Assembly: GCF_900590885.1 (NCBI RefSeq)
Contig: NZ_UUON01000001.1
Coordinates: forward strand, 372,001-436,000
Length of the DNA stretch: 64,000 nt
Origin: Pseudomonas viridiflava
GTDB taxonomy: Bacteria > Pseudomonadota > Gammaproteobacteria > Pseudomonadales > Pseudomonadaceae
Direction of reading: 5' to 3'
Positions 48,600 through 57,619 of the stretch are shown one piece after another; the stretch's first letter is position 1; each line of letters starts with the position of its first letter. A program made the position numbers and the translations under genes. The notes beneath the pieces are model-generated. The model was not told the DNA's origin. It saw only the letters and a program-made list of their open reading frames with translations, and made no database searches.

Positions 48600-51500
48600 G
48601 GCTATCTGGATATCGCCGCGGGCTTTTTCTCGCAACTGTGGCGCCCGACGGTGGCGGCTCCGGTTGCGGGCGCAGTGCCTTGCCCTGCTGACACGATTGA
48701 GTGCAATAAACATCCGGCAATGCCCGCGCAATACCTCGCCGAGGGCTCAAGTTCTGTATTCATCAATGGCCAGCCGGCCGTGCGCAGCTGCGATAGAAGT
48801 ACCTGCGGGGCGAAGGTCGGCGACGTACAGATCTCCTCGAATGTGAGTATCGGCGGCGCGCCGGTGGTGGTGCGTGAAATTCGCAGCGGCAAGACGCCCG
48901 GAGTCGGTTTGGCGGTCTCGGCACTGTTGACGCTTCGCGGTGGTGGCACACGATTTTTCAGCCAGTTGCCGTGCATGGCAGTGGGCGGGCCGGTGTCGTG
49001 GGGCAGCAGCCAGGTGACCGGCGCTTTAACGTCGGCGGCGGTAGGCTCACCCAACCCGGTGCACAGCGCCACCGGCGCGAAGATCCTCGACAGTGCAGAC
49101 GACCTGGACTTTGCTTTGCCCGGTCTGCTGCCGATTGAGTGGCAGCGCTACTACAGCAGCCGCGATGAGCGTCGCGAGGGGCTGTTCGGTACCGGTTGGA
49201 GTGTGATCTACGAGGTCTGTGTCGAGATTGGCATTCACCCCGATGGGGGCGAGCGACTGCTCTACACCGATGAACAGGCGCGCCAGATCGACATGGGCGT
49301 GATTCCTTTGGGGTGCGCGGTGTTCAGTGCCGGTGAAGGGTTGAGCGTGCGGCGCCATGCCAACGGCCCACTGCTGATTGAAAGTGTCGACGGCATCTAC
49401 CGGCTATTCGAGCCAACACCCGGCAACCCCTCGCACCTGCGCTTGAGCCAGCTGGGTGACCGCAATGACAACCGGCTCCTTTTCGACTATGACGCCCAGG
49501 GCCGCCTGCGCCAGTTGCGCGACACCTTCAAGGATGTGCGAATCGAACTGGCTTACAGCCAGCAATGGTCCGCACGGGTTGAGCAGATTGAGCGCCTCTA
49601 TCCCGATCACAGCCGAGAAACCCTCGCCAGCTATGCCTGTGACGCGCGCGGTGATCTGGCCGAAGTTCGCGACGCCGCAGGGCTCACGCAGCGCCGCTTC
49701 GCCTATGACAGCGGCCAGCGCCTGGTCGAACACCAGCTGCCCACCGGGCTGCGTTGCTTTTACCAGTGGGCCTGCGTAGATGGCCGCGAATGGCTTTGTG
49801 ACGCGGCACTGGACCGACGACGGTGACGAGTACAGGTTCGACTACGACCTGTCGGGCGGGGTTACGCGCATTACCGACGGTTTACAACGCGTCAGCACGC
49901 GCCGCTGGAACCCGCAGTACCAGATCACCGAGTACACCGACACCCTGGGGCAGACCTGGCGGCTGTCGACTACGTGCCGTTGAACGACGCGACTTCTATC
50001 GTGCATCGCCTGGAGCGCGACGCGGTTGGCCGCCTGTTGGTGAAAGTGACCGACGATGGTCGTACCGAATACACCTACGATTCCGTCGACCAACTCATCG
50101 CCGTCCGCTTCAACGCTGCTGATGAGACCACTCAGGCCCTGGCTTTCAGCTACGACCCGCTTGGCCAACTGCTTAGCGAGCACAGCGCTGGCGGCCGCCT
50201 CAACCACTACTACGACGAGCTCGGCAACCGGCTCCAGACCCAATTGCCCGACGGCCGCTGGCTCAATCGCCTGTACTACGGCAGCGGCCACCTGCACCAG
50301 ATCAACCTCGACGGCCAGGTCATCAGCGACTTCGAGCGCGACCGCCTGCACCGCGAAGTGCTGCGCACCCAGGGCCAGCTCACCACCCGCAGCGAATACG
50401 ACCGCTGCGGCCGCCTGCGCCTGCGTAAACGCAGCCCCACAGGCCAGCCCCGACAACTGCCGGCAGCGCACCAGAAAATCTTCGAATACGACCCGGCCGA
50501 CCACCTGATCGCCCGCCAGCAAGGCAGCCAGCGCCAACTGCTGCACTACGACGCCACCAGCCGAATCCTGGCCACCCAGGACAATACCCAAGGCCAACAG
50601 GAAACGTTTGCCTACGACGCCGCCGCCAATTTGCTCGACGGCCCACAGCCCGGGGCGGGCTGGGTGCGGCATAACAAACTGCTGGCGTATCAGGACAAAC
50701 GCTATCGCTACGATGGCTTCGGTCGAATGATCGAAAAACGCAGCGCCGTACGCGGGCTCCAACGTTTTACCTACGACGCCGAGCACCGCCTGATCGAAGT
50801 CCACAGCCAAAAAAGCGGGCGAGAAACTCGGGTGAAAATGACCTATGACCCACTGGGGCGTCGCATCGCCAAAACGGAACACGACAGCAACGGCTACGTG
50901 TTGGGAGAAATCCACTTCGACTGGCAAGGCCTGCGCCTGTTGCAGGAGCGTCGGCCTGGCCAGACACAGCGTGTATATCTATGAAGATGAGGGCTATGCG
51001 CCCCTGGCGCGAGTCGATGGGACGGGTGCGTATCAACGTGTGCGCTACTACCACAACGACTTCAATGGCCTTCCCGACGAACTGACTGAAGCCGACGGGC
51101 AAAGCGTATGGCGGGCGCGGTATCAGGTGTGGGGAAACACCACTGAAGAGGTGCGCGAACCGCACTTTATTGAAGAGCAGAACCTGAGGTTTCAAGGGCA
51201 GTATCTGGATCGGGAGACGGGGCTGCACTACAACACGTTTCGGTTTTATGACCCGGAGGTGGGGCGGTTTACGACGCCGGATCCGATTGGGTTGATGGGG
51301 GGCTTCAACCTTTATCGCTATGCGCCTAATCCGATTAATTGGATTGATCCGTGGGGTTGGGTCAGCTCCAATCCTGGAGTTTATGACGTGTGGTTTGAGG
51401 CTTATATAGGTAAGGATATTTGGCAATCGAAAGATGCGGTACATTTCGCCGAATCCAATCGACAACTTCATTATGCGATGAAGAACGATCCCGCATTTAG

Positions 51501-51747
51501 AGGTACGGTAGAGATGAAATATCCTGGTATCTCAGACTGGGTAGCACCGAAGAAAAATGGCAAATTCAGATCGACAGCGCTGGCAGGATCTACCTGGCAC
51601 CATCATCCCATCGTGGGCGGTAATCTACAGTTGGTGAGTTATGCCGACCATAAAGACCGTCACGGCGATTATCACCCTAGGGCTGCTAATGGAAAGAGAG
51701 TGGGGGGGCGAAAAACATGGGGAGGCGGTTCGTCTTGCAGAAAATAA
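48600..51747 (+). pseudogene. decayed rhs (YD-repeat polymorphic toxin) gene with intact C-terminal toxin tip
   Basis: Frame 0 carries Rhs-like sequence from 48603 (YLDIAAGFFSQLWRPTVAA, a PAAR-region piece) but opens right after an in-frame stop at 48597 and has no start, so the 5' end is missing. The frame breaks near 49794 (GREW to FVTRHW), jumps again near 49965, where QTWRL is joined to NDATSIVHRLERDAVGRLL, and breaks at about 50964 (one extra base before SVYIYEDEGYAP). The second break also looks like a deletion of several hundred codons of YD repeats. The Rhs core end (LRFQGQYLDRETGLHYNTFRFYDPEVGRFTTPDPIGLMGG) is intact and runs without interruption into the toxin tip. Confidence 0.85.
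51358..51747 (+). other. rhs C-terminal toxin tip, WHH-type HNH/EndoVII nuclease
   Basis: About 130 residues after the Rhs core. FRSTALAGSTWHHHPIVGG and LQLVSYADHKDRHGDYHP carry the His ligands of the WHH subfamily of HNH/Endonuclease VII toxins. It is a DNA-cleaving domain by family. The frame is open from about 50966, so it could be translated if a start is available (an ATG at 50845 is in frame). AT content rises sharply here relative to the Rhs core. Confidence 0.7.
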
Positions 51748-51757
51748 GGAGCTATTA

Positions 51758-52114
51758 GTGAAGAAAATACAAGGTGTCATCAAGCTGTTTGAGGTTGTTC
51801 ACTCAATTTCCGAGAACGATTGGGTATATACCAACTTGGAAAGTTGGGAGCAGCAGCCAGAAAGTTCGGTTTTTTACCTGATTAGCGAGGACGAGATTGA
51901 TGAGCTGGATGACAATAATCAGACGGTAGAAAACACGTCAGGGGAGGTTATTCCTAAGTCCTTGGAAAGAGAAAACATTGAAACGTGGCTTGATATTCAA
52001 ACGCTGCAGGCGATATCACAAGTGATCCAGAAGAGCGTTAAAACTCCCGATAGCACGCTGTTGATTCAAGCAATTAATCACTATCGGGAGCAGGACGATT
52101 TTATGGAGGGCTGA
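51758..52114 (+). CDS. probable immunity protein for the rhs toxin tip
   Basis: A 118-residue acidic protein beginning with GTG (MKKIQGVIKLFEVVHSI when translated). AAGGAG lies 7 bases before it, and it follows the toxin stop by 10 bases, the classic position of an immunity gene. It is rich in Asp and Glu (EDEIDELDDNNQ), has no signal peptide and stays AT-rich like the toxin tip. I do not recognise the family. It appears intact while the rhs gene upstream has decayed. Confidence 0.7.
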   Translation: MKKIQGVIKLFEVVHSISENDWVYTNLESWEQQPESSVFYLISEDEIDELDDNNQTVENTSGEVIPKSLERENIETWLDIQTLQAISQVIQKSVKTPDSTLLIQAINHYREQDDFMEG

Positions 52115-52128
52115 GATCGCCGTATGCA

Positions 52129-52479
52129 TTAAGGCGAGATCCCCCTGGCCAACGCAAAAATCCCATCCATGCGCCAATGCTCATTCCGATGGCGCGGATC
52201 ATCCGCCCATTCATCCCAGCCGGAATCCCTTCGATACTGCCCGAGCAAGCCTGACTCGCGCACGGCCACGGGGTCGGGGTGGTGCAGGTGTTCGACGTCC
52301 GGGTCGACGTACAGCGCGTCGCTGTTGCAATACAGTTCGCACATGAAGCAGGTCTGGCAGGCTTGCTGGTTGGCGATTTGCAGCGTGCCAATCGCGTCCA
52401 GGGCCAGCACATTGGTGGGGCACACGGCGACGCACTGGCCGCAGCCGTTGCACAGGTCGGAGTAGATCAGTTCGAGCAT
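52129..52479 (-). CDS. two-[4Fe-4S] ferredoxin-like subunit
   Basis: A 116-residue protein with two clusters: C10-C13-C16-C20 and C41-C44-C47-C51 in standard spacing (CNGCGQCVAVCP and CQTCFMCELYC), followed by a 65-residue tail. With the upstream flavoprotein it resembles the AprB/AprA pair of adenylylsulfate reductases, but such pairs in pseudomonads also serve other flavin oxidoreductions. It is the last gene of the operon and presumably delivers electrons to or from the flavoprotein. AGAGGT precedes the ATG. Confidence 0.85.
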   Translation of the reverse strand: MLELIYSDLCNGCGQCVAVCPTNVLALDAIGTLQIANQQACQTCFMCELYCNSDALYVDPDVEHLHHPDPVAVRESGLLGQYRRDSGWDEWADDPRHRNEHWRMDGIFALARGISP

Positions 52480-52514
52480 GGTTGGGGACCTCTAGTGAGT
52501 GATCTGCAGGGAAT

Positions 52515-54038
52515 TCATTCACTGGATAAAAGTGGATCGAAGCGCGCTTGAACCTGCGCCACGCCGGATAGCCGCAAATGCGCGTCATACCCCTCGCTCT
52601 GCGCCGGCGCATCGCTGCGTTGGTGCATGCCGCGACTCTCCTTGCGCAGGGCCGCGGCGGTGTAGCACCAGCGGGCCGTGGCAGCCATGGCGGCGGTTTC
52701 GCGGGCGCGCAGGGGGTTGTCGTGGGTGGAGGTGCTTGCGCTGATCTGATCCCAGACATTGTCCAGCTCACGCAGCGAGCGTTCCAGCTGGGCACCCGAG
52801 CGAAACAGGTTTTTGTCCAGTGGATGAACCTCGGCCTGGATGCGCTGGATCAGCCCGGCGCCACCGCCCGCCGCGCCGTCAAAGCCGTGCACGGCGCCGT
52901 GATAGGCCGCCTTCTGACGTGCCAGCCGCGCCGCACCGCGCCCGGCCCATTGCCCGGTAGACAAGGCCCACGCCGAGTTCTGCGCGCCGCCGCCGGAGGT
53001 GGCGCCGGCGATCGGTTCGCGGCTGGCGGCATCACCGGCGGCGAACACGCCGGGTACGCGGGTCTGGCAATCGTCGTCGATCAGGCGTAAACCGCCGACG
53101 CCGCGGATGGTGCCCTCGGGGTGCAGGGTTACCGCAAAGCGTTCCCGGTACGGGTCGACCCCGCGTCGGTCGAACGGCAGCATCAGGTTGGGCTGGATGC
53201 TCGGCAGTTGCGCGCGGATGTCTGCCGGCACGCGGTTGAGGCGGCAATACACCGGGCCATTGAGCAGCGCGCGGGCCAGGTCCTCGGTAAACGCGGGGCC
53301 GGTGGCGATCCCCAGGGGGCGGTCGGCTGCGTCGAAGTACTCGCCGAAGCTGTACACCATCGAGCGGGTCATGCTGCTGCCGGCGGCGGCGATGCAGTAG
53401 TAGTTGGAGAACTCCATGCCCGACAGCTCGGCGCCGGCTTCGGCGGCCATCAGGTAGCCGTCGCCGGTGTTGGTGTGGCTGCCGAGCAGGCGCGACAGGA
53501 ACGCACAGCCGCCGGTGGCGAGCACCACCGCGCCGGCGCGGATCAACCAGTTGCCGCCGGCCTGGCGTCGCCAGCCGCGCGCACCGACGACGGCGCCGTG
53601 GTCGTCGCGCAGCAGTTCCAGGGCGGGGTGGTGGTCGAGAATGGTCACGCCGCTGTCGAGTACAAGGCGGCGCAGGCCGCGCAGGTATTCCGGGCCGCGC
53701 AGGCCGCGAAACTGGGTCACGCCCTGTTCGTTCTGGGGGAATGCGTAGTAGTCGCGCAGGCCTGGCAGGCTGGTCCAGGTGGTGTCGATGGCGCGTGCCA
53801 TCCAGCGTGCATCGGCCAGGCCGTGGGCGCTGCCCAGGCGTTTGTCGATGGCGGCTGCGCGGCCCTCGGGCGCCACCCACCAATGGCCGGGGCCGGCGGT
53901 GGCGGTCACGCCGCTGGTGCCGCAGTAGCCTTTGTCCACGAGGACCACCTTGACGCCTTCGCGCGCGGCGCCGATGGCGGCCCAGGTGCCGGCCAGGCCG
54001 CCGCCGACGATCAACACATCGCAACTCAATTCAGTCAT
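52515..54038 (-). CDS. FAD flavoprotein of the fumarate reductase/AprA family
   Basis: A 507-residue flavoprotein. It has the ADP-binding fold DVLIVGGGLAGTWAAIGAAREG, the FAD-contact motif LLGSHTNTGDGYLMAAEAGAELSGMEFSNYY, and GVFAAGDAASREPIAGATSGGGAQNSAWAL near 355-385. It is close to AprA in layout and gene pairing with a di-cluster ferredoxin. In this sulfur locus it could act on a sulfite, sulfonate or thiol-level intermediate. The active-site Arg/His pair of true fumarate reductases cannot be placed confidently. The start is at MTELSCDVLIVGGG, with GAGG upstream. Confidence 0.8.
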   Translation of the reverse strand: MTELSCDVLIVGGGLAGTWAAIGAAREGVKVVLVDKGYCGTSGVTATAGPGHWWVAPEGRAAAIDKRLGSAHGLADARWMARAIDTTWTSLPGLRDYYAFPQNEQGVTQFRGLRGPEYLRGLRRLVLDSGVTILDHHPALELLRDDHGAVVGARGWRRQAGGNWLIRAGAVVLATGGCAFLSRLLGSHTNTGDGYLMAAEAGAELSGMEFSNYYCIAAAGSSMTRSMVYSFGEYFDAADRPLGIATGPAFTEDLARALLNGPVYCRLNRVPADIRAQLPSIQPNLMLPFDRRGVDPYRERFAVTLHPEGTIRGVGGLRLIDDDCQTRVPGVFAAGDAASREPIAGATSGGGAQNSAWALSTGQWAGRGAARLARQKAAYHGAVHGFDGAAGGGAGLIQRIQAEVHPLDKNLFRSGAQLERSLRELDNVWDQISASTSTHDNPLRARETAAMAATARWCYTAAALRKESRGMHQRSDAPAQSEGYDAHLRLSGVAQVQARFDPLLSSE

Positions 54039-54048
54039 CACCCAGGCC

Positions 54049-56502
54049 TCAAAAGTTGTATGCCAGGCGCGTGTAGTAATACGCACCGCCAAAGCCAAAC
54101 GGCGAGAACTGCCCGTATTCATAGGCGCCGGCCCAGTCCTTGATGCCCTTTTTATCCGGGTACACGTTGAACAGGTTGTTGGCGCCCAGTGCCACGGTGA
54201 AGTGCTTGTTGATGTCGTAGGCGGCGTCGAGGTCGCTGATCCATTTGGCGCTGAATTTGCGGTCGTTGATCGGGTTGTTGTCGCCTTCGATGTAGCTGCC
54301 GAAACGGGTCAGGGCCAAGTTGAGGGTGTAGGCGCTGACCTTCCAGTTGGCCGCCAGGATCAGCTTGGATTGGGGCGTGGCGACGGTCAGGTCCTTTTGC
54401 AGGCGGCGGTCGAAGATCTGGTAGTTGGAACCCAGGCCGGCGAGCGCGGGCGGGGTGTCCTGGAGTTTTTCGATCTTGGTCTGGTTCCAGTTATAAGCCA
54501 GGCTCCAGCGCACTTGGCCGTATTGGTCGAGCTGCTGGCGGTACTCGTTGATGATGTCGACGCCACGGGTGCGGGTGTCGACGGCGTTGGTGTAGTACTG
54601 CGCGTAGAGCCCCGGCGACAGGCCGTTGGCGGCCAGGACCTGCGACACCGCCGGCCCGCCGAGCAGGCTGGTGGACACGATGCGGTCACGGATGCCGATC
54701 TGGTACAGGTCGGTGGTCAGCCGGTAGTTCTGCGTGGGTTCGTAGGTGAAGCCGAAGCTGTAGTTCAGCGACTTCTCGGGCTTGAGTTTTTCCGCGCCCA
54801 GGGCCTGGGCTTCGGCGGTGTCCACCGGCAACACCTTGACCGGCACCGACACCTGCTGGCCGTTGACCACGCCGCCGGAGGTGAAGGTGGACGAGGCGTA
54901 AATGGTCTGCGCCAGCGACGGCGCGCGAAAGCCATTGTTGATCGTGCCGCGCAGGGCGAATTCGGGGGTGAGCTTGAAGCGCGTCGACAGCTTGCCGCTC
55001 CAGGTGCTGCCGATGTCCTGGGTGTAGCGCTCGTAGCGCGCGGCGGCGCCGACGTACCAGCGGTCGGTCACGTCCAGGCCGAGGTCGAGGTAGCTGGCGA
55101 CGTTGCTGCGGCTGATCTCGCCGGCATCCGCGGTGCTGGTGCCGTTGTAGGAGGCCAGGCCGGGCAGCGGTGTTTGCCCGGCGAACGGGCCGCTGGGCAG
55201 CACGTAATTACCGGGGGTGTAGGAGGCATAGTCACCGGCCTCGATCTGGTATTTCTCCCAGCGGTATTCAAAGCCGAACGCGGTTTGCAGTGGGTGGCTG
55301 AGGCCGATGTCGAAGCTGCGGCTAAGGTCGAGGTTGTTGGTCCACTGGTCGAAGATCTGCGAGGCCAGGTTGAACGAGGTCGGGCTGGTAGGGCCGAGCG
55401 ACGGGTTCAACGTGTTGTTGGCGTTGAGGGTGGAGTCGTCCTCGCCCCAGGTGGAACTGATGTCGTAGTCCCAGCCGCCGACCAGGCCCTTGAAGCCGCC
55501 GGCCACCTGGAAATCCTTGGTGCGGTTGCGGCGCTGGGCGTGGATGGCGTCGGGGTAGGGCGTGTTCGGGTCGCCAGCCAGCGAGGTGATTTCGTTGGGG
55601 CGATAGTTGCCGGTGACCTTGGTGGTTTCCATGTAGCTGGCGGTGGAGAACGAGTAGAACTTGAGGTCGTCCTGCAGCGGCAGTTCGAGGTTGTAGCTGG
55701 CGTTGGTGACCTTCTCGCGGCCCAGGCCGTAGCTGGGGTTCCAACCGTGGCGGTTGACGCTCTGGTCACGGCTTTCGGGGGCGGCGGCCGTGCCATACAA
55801 CCGGCCGGTGGCGCTGCCGGTGCGGTTGAAGGGTTCTTGCTCCTTGCTGTCTAGCGCCAGGTTGGCAAAGCCGTCGTTGGGCAGGGCCAGGCCGTAGTTG
55901 ACGGTCTGGTGCACGGTGTCGCCGTCACCGGCGCCGTAGCGGCCGAAGGAGGTTTCGGCGCTGCCGCCGCTGTCGTTTTCCTTGAGGATGATGTTGATCA
56001 CTCCGGCAATCGCATCCGAGCCATATTGCGCGGAGGCGCCGTCGCGCAGCACTTCGATATGGTCGATGGCCGACACCGGGATCAGGTCCAGGTTGACCGG
56101 CACCGCCGCCGTGCCGATGCGCGCCAGGTTGTTGATCAGTGCGGTGTTGTGGCGCCGCTTGCCATTGACCAGCACCAGCACCTGGTCCCCCGACAGCCCG
56201 CGCATCGTCACCCCGCGCACCGACCACGAGGTGCCGCCGCCGTTGATGGCCGGCAGGTTGAACGACGGCAGCAGGCGCGCCAGCAGCTCCTTGAGGCCGA
56301 CCTTGCCGCTGGCCTGCAGTTGTTCGGCGCTGATCACGTCGATGGGCGAGGGGCTGTCGGCGATGGTGCGCGCCTGGTTGCCACGGTTGCCGGTGACCAC
56401 CACGGTGCCGAGGGTTTTGTCGGGGTCTTCGGCCTGGGCCGGGACGGTGACGGCGAGCAGGCTCAGCGCTGCTGCGCAGTACTGGAAGCGCGATGGGGAC
56501 AT
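54049..56502 (-). CDS. TonB-dependent receptor in the thiol/sulfur operon
   Basis: An 817-residue receptor with signal MSPSRFQYCAAALSLLAVTVPAQA. The plug has TVVVTGNRGNQARTIADSPSPIDVISAEQL, GVTMRGLSGDQVLVLVNGKRRH and EVLRDGASAQYGSDAIAGVINIILKE. It ends in YYYTRLAYNF, a barrel C-terminus. It lies 10 bases before the flavoprotein gene. Together with TauD, rhodanese and thiol dioxygenase it suggests import of a sulfur-containing ligand. Confidence 0.87.
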   Translation of the reverse strand: MSPSRFQYCAAALSLLAVTVPAQAEDPDKTLGTVVVTGNRGNQARTIADSPSPIDVISAEQLQASGKVGLKELLARLLPSFNLPAINGGGTSWSVRGVTMRGLSGDQVLVLVNGKRRHNTALINNLARIGTAAVPVNLDLIPVSAIDHIEVLRDGASAQYGSDAIAGVINIILKENDSGGSAETSFGRYGAGDGDTVHQTVNYGLALPNDGFANLALDSKEQEPFNRTGSATGRLYGTAAAPESRDQSVNRHGWNPSYGLGREKVTNASYNLELPLQDDLKFYSFSTASYMETTKVTGNYRPNEITSLAGDPNTPYPDAIHAQRRNRTKDFQVAGGFKGLVGGWDYDISSTWGEDDSTLNANNTLNPSLGPTSPTSFNLASQIFDQWTNNLDLSRSFDIGLSHPLQTAFGFEYRWEKYQIEAGDYASYTPGNYVLPSGPFAGQTPLPGLASYNGTSTADAGEISRSNVASYLDLGLDVTDRWYVGAAARYERYTQDIGSTWSGKLSTRFKLTPEFALRGTINNGFRAPSLAQTIYASSTFTSGGVVNGQQVSVPVKVLPVDTAEAQALGAEKLKPEKSLNYSFGFTYEPTQNYRLTTDLYQIGIRDRIVSTSLLGGPAVSQVLAANGLSPGLYAQYYTNAVDTRTRGVDIINEYRQQLDQYGQVRWSLAYNWNQTKIEKLQDTPPALAGLGSNYQIFDRRLQKDLTVATPQSKLILAANWKVSAYTLNLALTRFGSYIEGDNNPINDRKFSAKWISDLDAAYDINKHFTVALGANNLFNVYPDKKGIKDWAGAYEYGQFSPFGFGGAYYYTRLAYNF

Positions 56503-56559
56503 GGAGCAGATTCCTGAAGACGATAGAGCGCCGCTACCCCGTCTGTGGTTGCGACCCCT

Positions 56560-56648
56560 TGTGGGAGGGGGCTTGCCCCCGATGGCGGTGCATCCGTCAC
56601 AACACCTGTGGCTGACACGCTGCTATCGGGGGCAAGCCCCCTCCCACA
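56560..56648. repeat. REPIN
   Basis: A standard inverted REP pair between the TauD-like and the receptor genes. It may separate two transcripts or only mark the mRNA. Confidence 0.9.
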
Positions 56649-56695
56649 AGGGACCACAATCCACAGGGGGATCTATGTGGGAGTTGGAATAGTGA

Positions 56696-57526
56696 TCAGG
56701 CCGCGTTGGCAGCTCTTACCCGATGCGGAATATCGTCATAGGCGATCAGCACCCGTTCCATGCGGCGCGGGTAGTCGCCGTAGTTGTAGACGGGGTAGTG
56801 CAGGGTCGAGCGGTTGTCCCAGAACGCCACGGAACCGGGGCGCCATTTGAAGCGCACCTGGTGTTCCGGCTTGTTGAATTCCAGCAGCAGGCGGTCGATC
56901 AACTGCTTGCTTTGCTGGGGTGTCCAGCCGATCACTGAGGGGTTCTGCGAGAAGTTGATGAACAGGCCGTCTTCGCCGGTTTCCGGGTGGGTGCGCACCA
57001 GCGGGTGGGCGAGGATCGGGTAGTCATAGCCGACCTTGTCCAGGGACTTCTTGAAGTCGTGGACCACATGCAGGTCGTCGATCTCGGCGCGCAGCTCATC
57101 CGGCAGCGCGCGGTACACCGCGCCGGTGTCGGCCCATAGCGTGTCGCCGCCGACTTCCGGCAAGTCCACCGCACGCAGCACCGCGCCGAGGGTGGGTTGC
57201 AGCAGCCAGCTGGTGTCGGTGTGCCAACGCCCGCTGATGCGCGGGCCGTAGAGCTTGCGCTCGTCCTGGGCTTCGATCAGGTGGGCCTGGGGGCGGGTGG
57301 GGTCGTTCTGTTGGGTGGTGGGGTGCACGTACAGCTCGCCGAATTCCTTGGCGAAGGCGATCTGCTGTTCGGTGTTAATAGCCTGGTCGCGAAAGAACAG
57401 CACTTTGTGGGTCAGCAGCAGGTTGCGCAGTTCGTCGCGCAAGGCCGGGGTCAGTGGCTGGCGCAGGTCGATGCCGGCGATTTCGGCGCCGAGGGTCGGT
57501 TCCAGGCGGGTGATATGCAGGGTCAT
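56696..57526 (-). CDS. TauD/TfdA-family 2-oxoglutarate dioxygenase
   Basis: A 276-residue Fe(II)/2OG dioxygenase. Iron ligands are H102 and D104 in GRWHTDTSW and H243 in STLHYPV; the 2OG-binding Arg lies in YGDYPRRMERV. TauD-type enzymes release sulfite from taurine, and AtsK-type enzymes cleave alkyl sulfates, so one or the other is likely here. It has its own leader element (57555-57576) and a hairpin (57586-57608) upstream but no promoter of the shared type. Confidence 0.88.
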   Translation of the reverse strand: MTLHITRLEPTLGAEIAGIDLRQPLTPALRDELRNLLLTHKVLFFRDQAINTEQQIAFAKEFGELYVHPTTQQNDPTRPQAHLIEAQDERKLYGPRISGRWHTDTSWLLQPTLGAVLRAVDLPEVGGDTLWADTGAVYRALPDELRAEIDDLHVVHDFKKSLDKVGYDYPILAHPLVRTHPETGEDGLFINFSQNPSVIGWTPQQSKQLIDRLLLEFNKPEHQVRFKWRPGSVAFWDNRSTLHYPVYNYGDYPRRMERVLIAYDDIPHRVRAANAA

Positions 57527-57554
57527 GCGGGTGTCCTCTCGTGTGTGGGTTCAG

Positions 57555-57576
57555 CCTCCGCCTGGAGAGGGGTCGG
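57555..57576 (-). promoter_or_regulatory. shared GC-rich leader element, copy D
   Basis: Minus-strand CCGACCCCT-CTCCAGGCGGAGG lies 29-50 bases before the TauD-like start, inside the operon. A short frame from MPHLHPPRVQAP.. ends at this element with GGG-stop. Confidence 0.6.
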
Positions 57577-57585
57577 ATGTGGGGG

Positions 57586-57608
57586 CCTGCACCCGGGGTG
57601 GGTGCAGG
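57586..57608 (-). terminator. intra-operon hairpin upstream of the tauD-like leader
   Basis: CCTGCACCC-N5-GGGTGCAGG is a perfect 9-bp stem 11 bases after the rhodanese stop and just before leader element D. With no U-tract it is more likely an attenuation or processing site than a full terminator. Confidence 0.6.
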
Positions 57609-57619
57609 TGGGGCATGGA

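Noticed and set aside
49780..51000. Programmed frameshifting in the rhs gene
   Set aside because: There are three changes including a large deletion and a missing 5' end; no slippery sequence is seen, so decay is simpler.
52515..54038. Calling the flavoprotein and ferredoxin true adenylylsulfate reductase
   Set aside because: Gene pairing is suggestive, but active-site residues cannot be confirmed and the organism is an aerobic heterotroph.
53932..55854. A 640-residue frame antisense to the TonB receptor and flavoprotein genes
   Set aside because: Covers two well-supported genes on the other strand and shows no domain.
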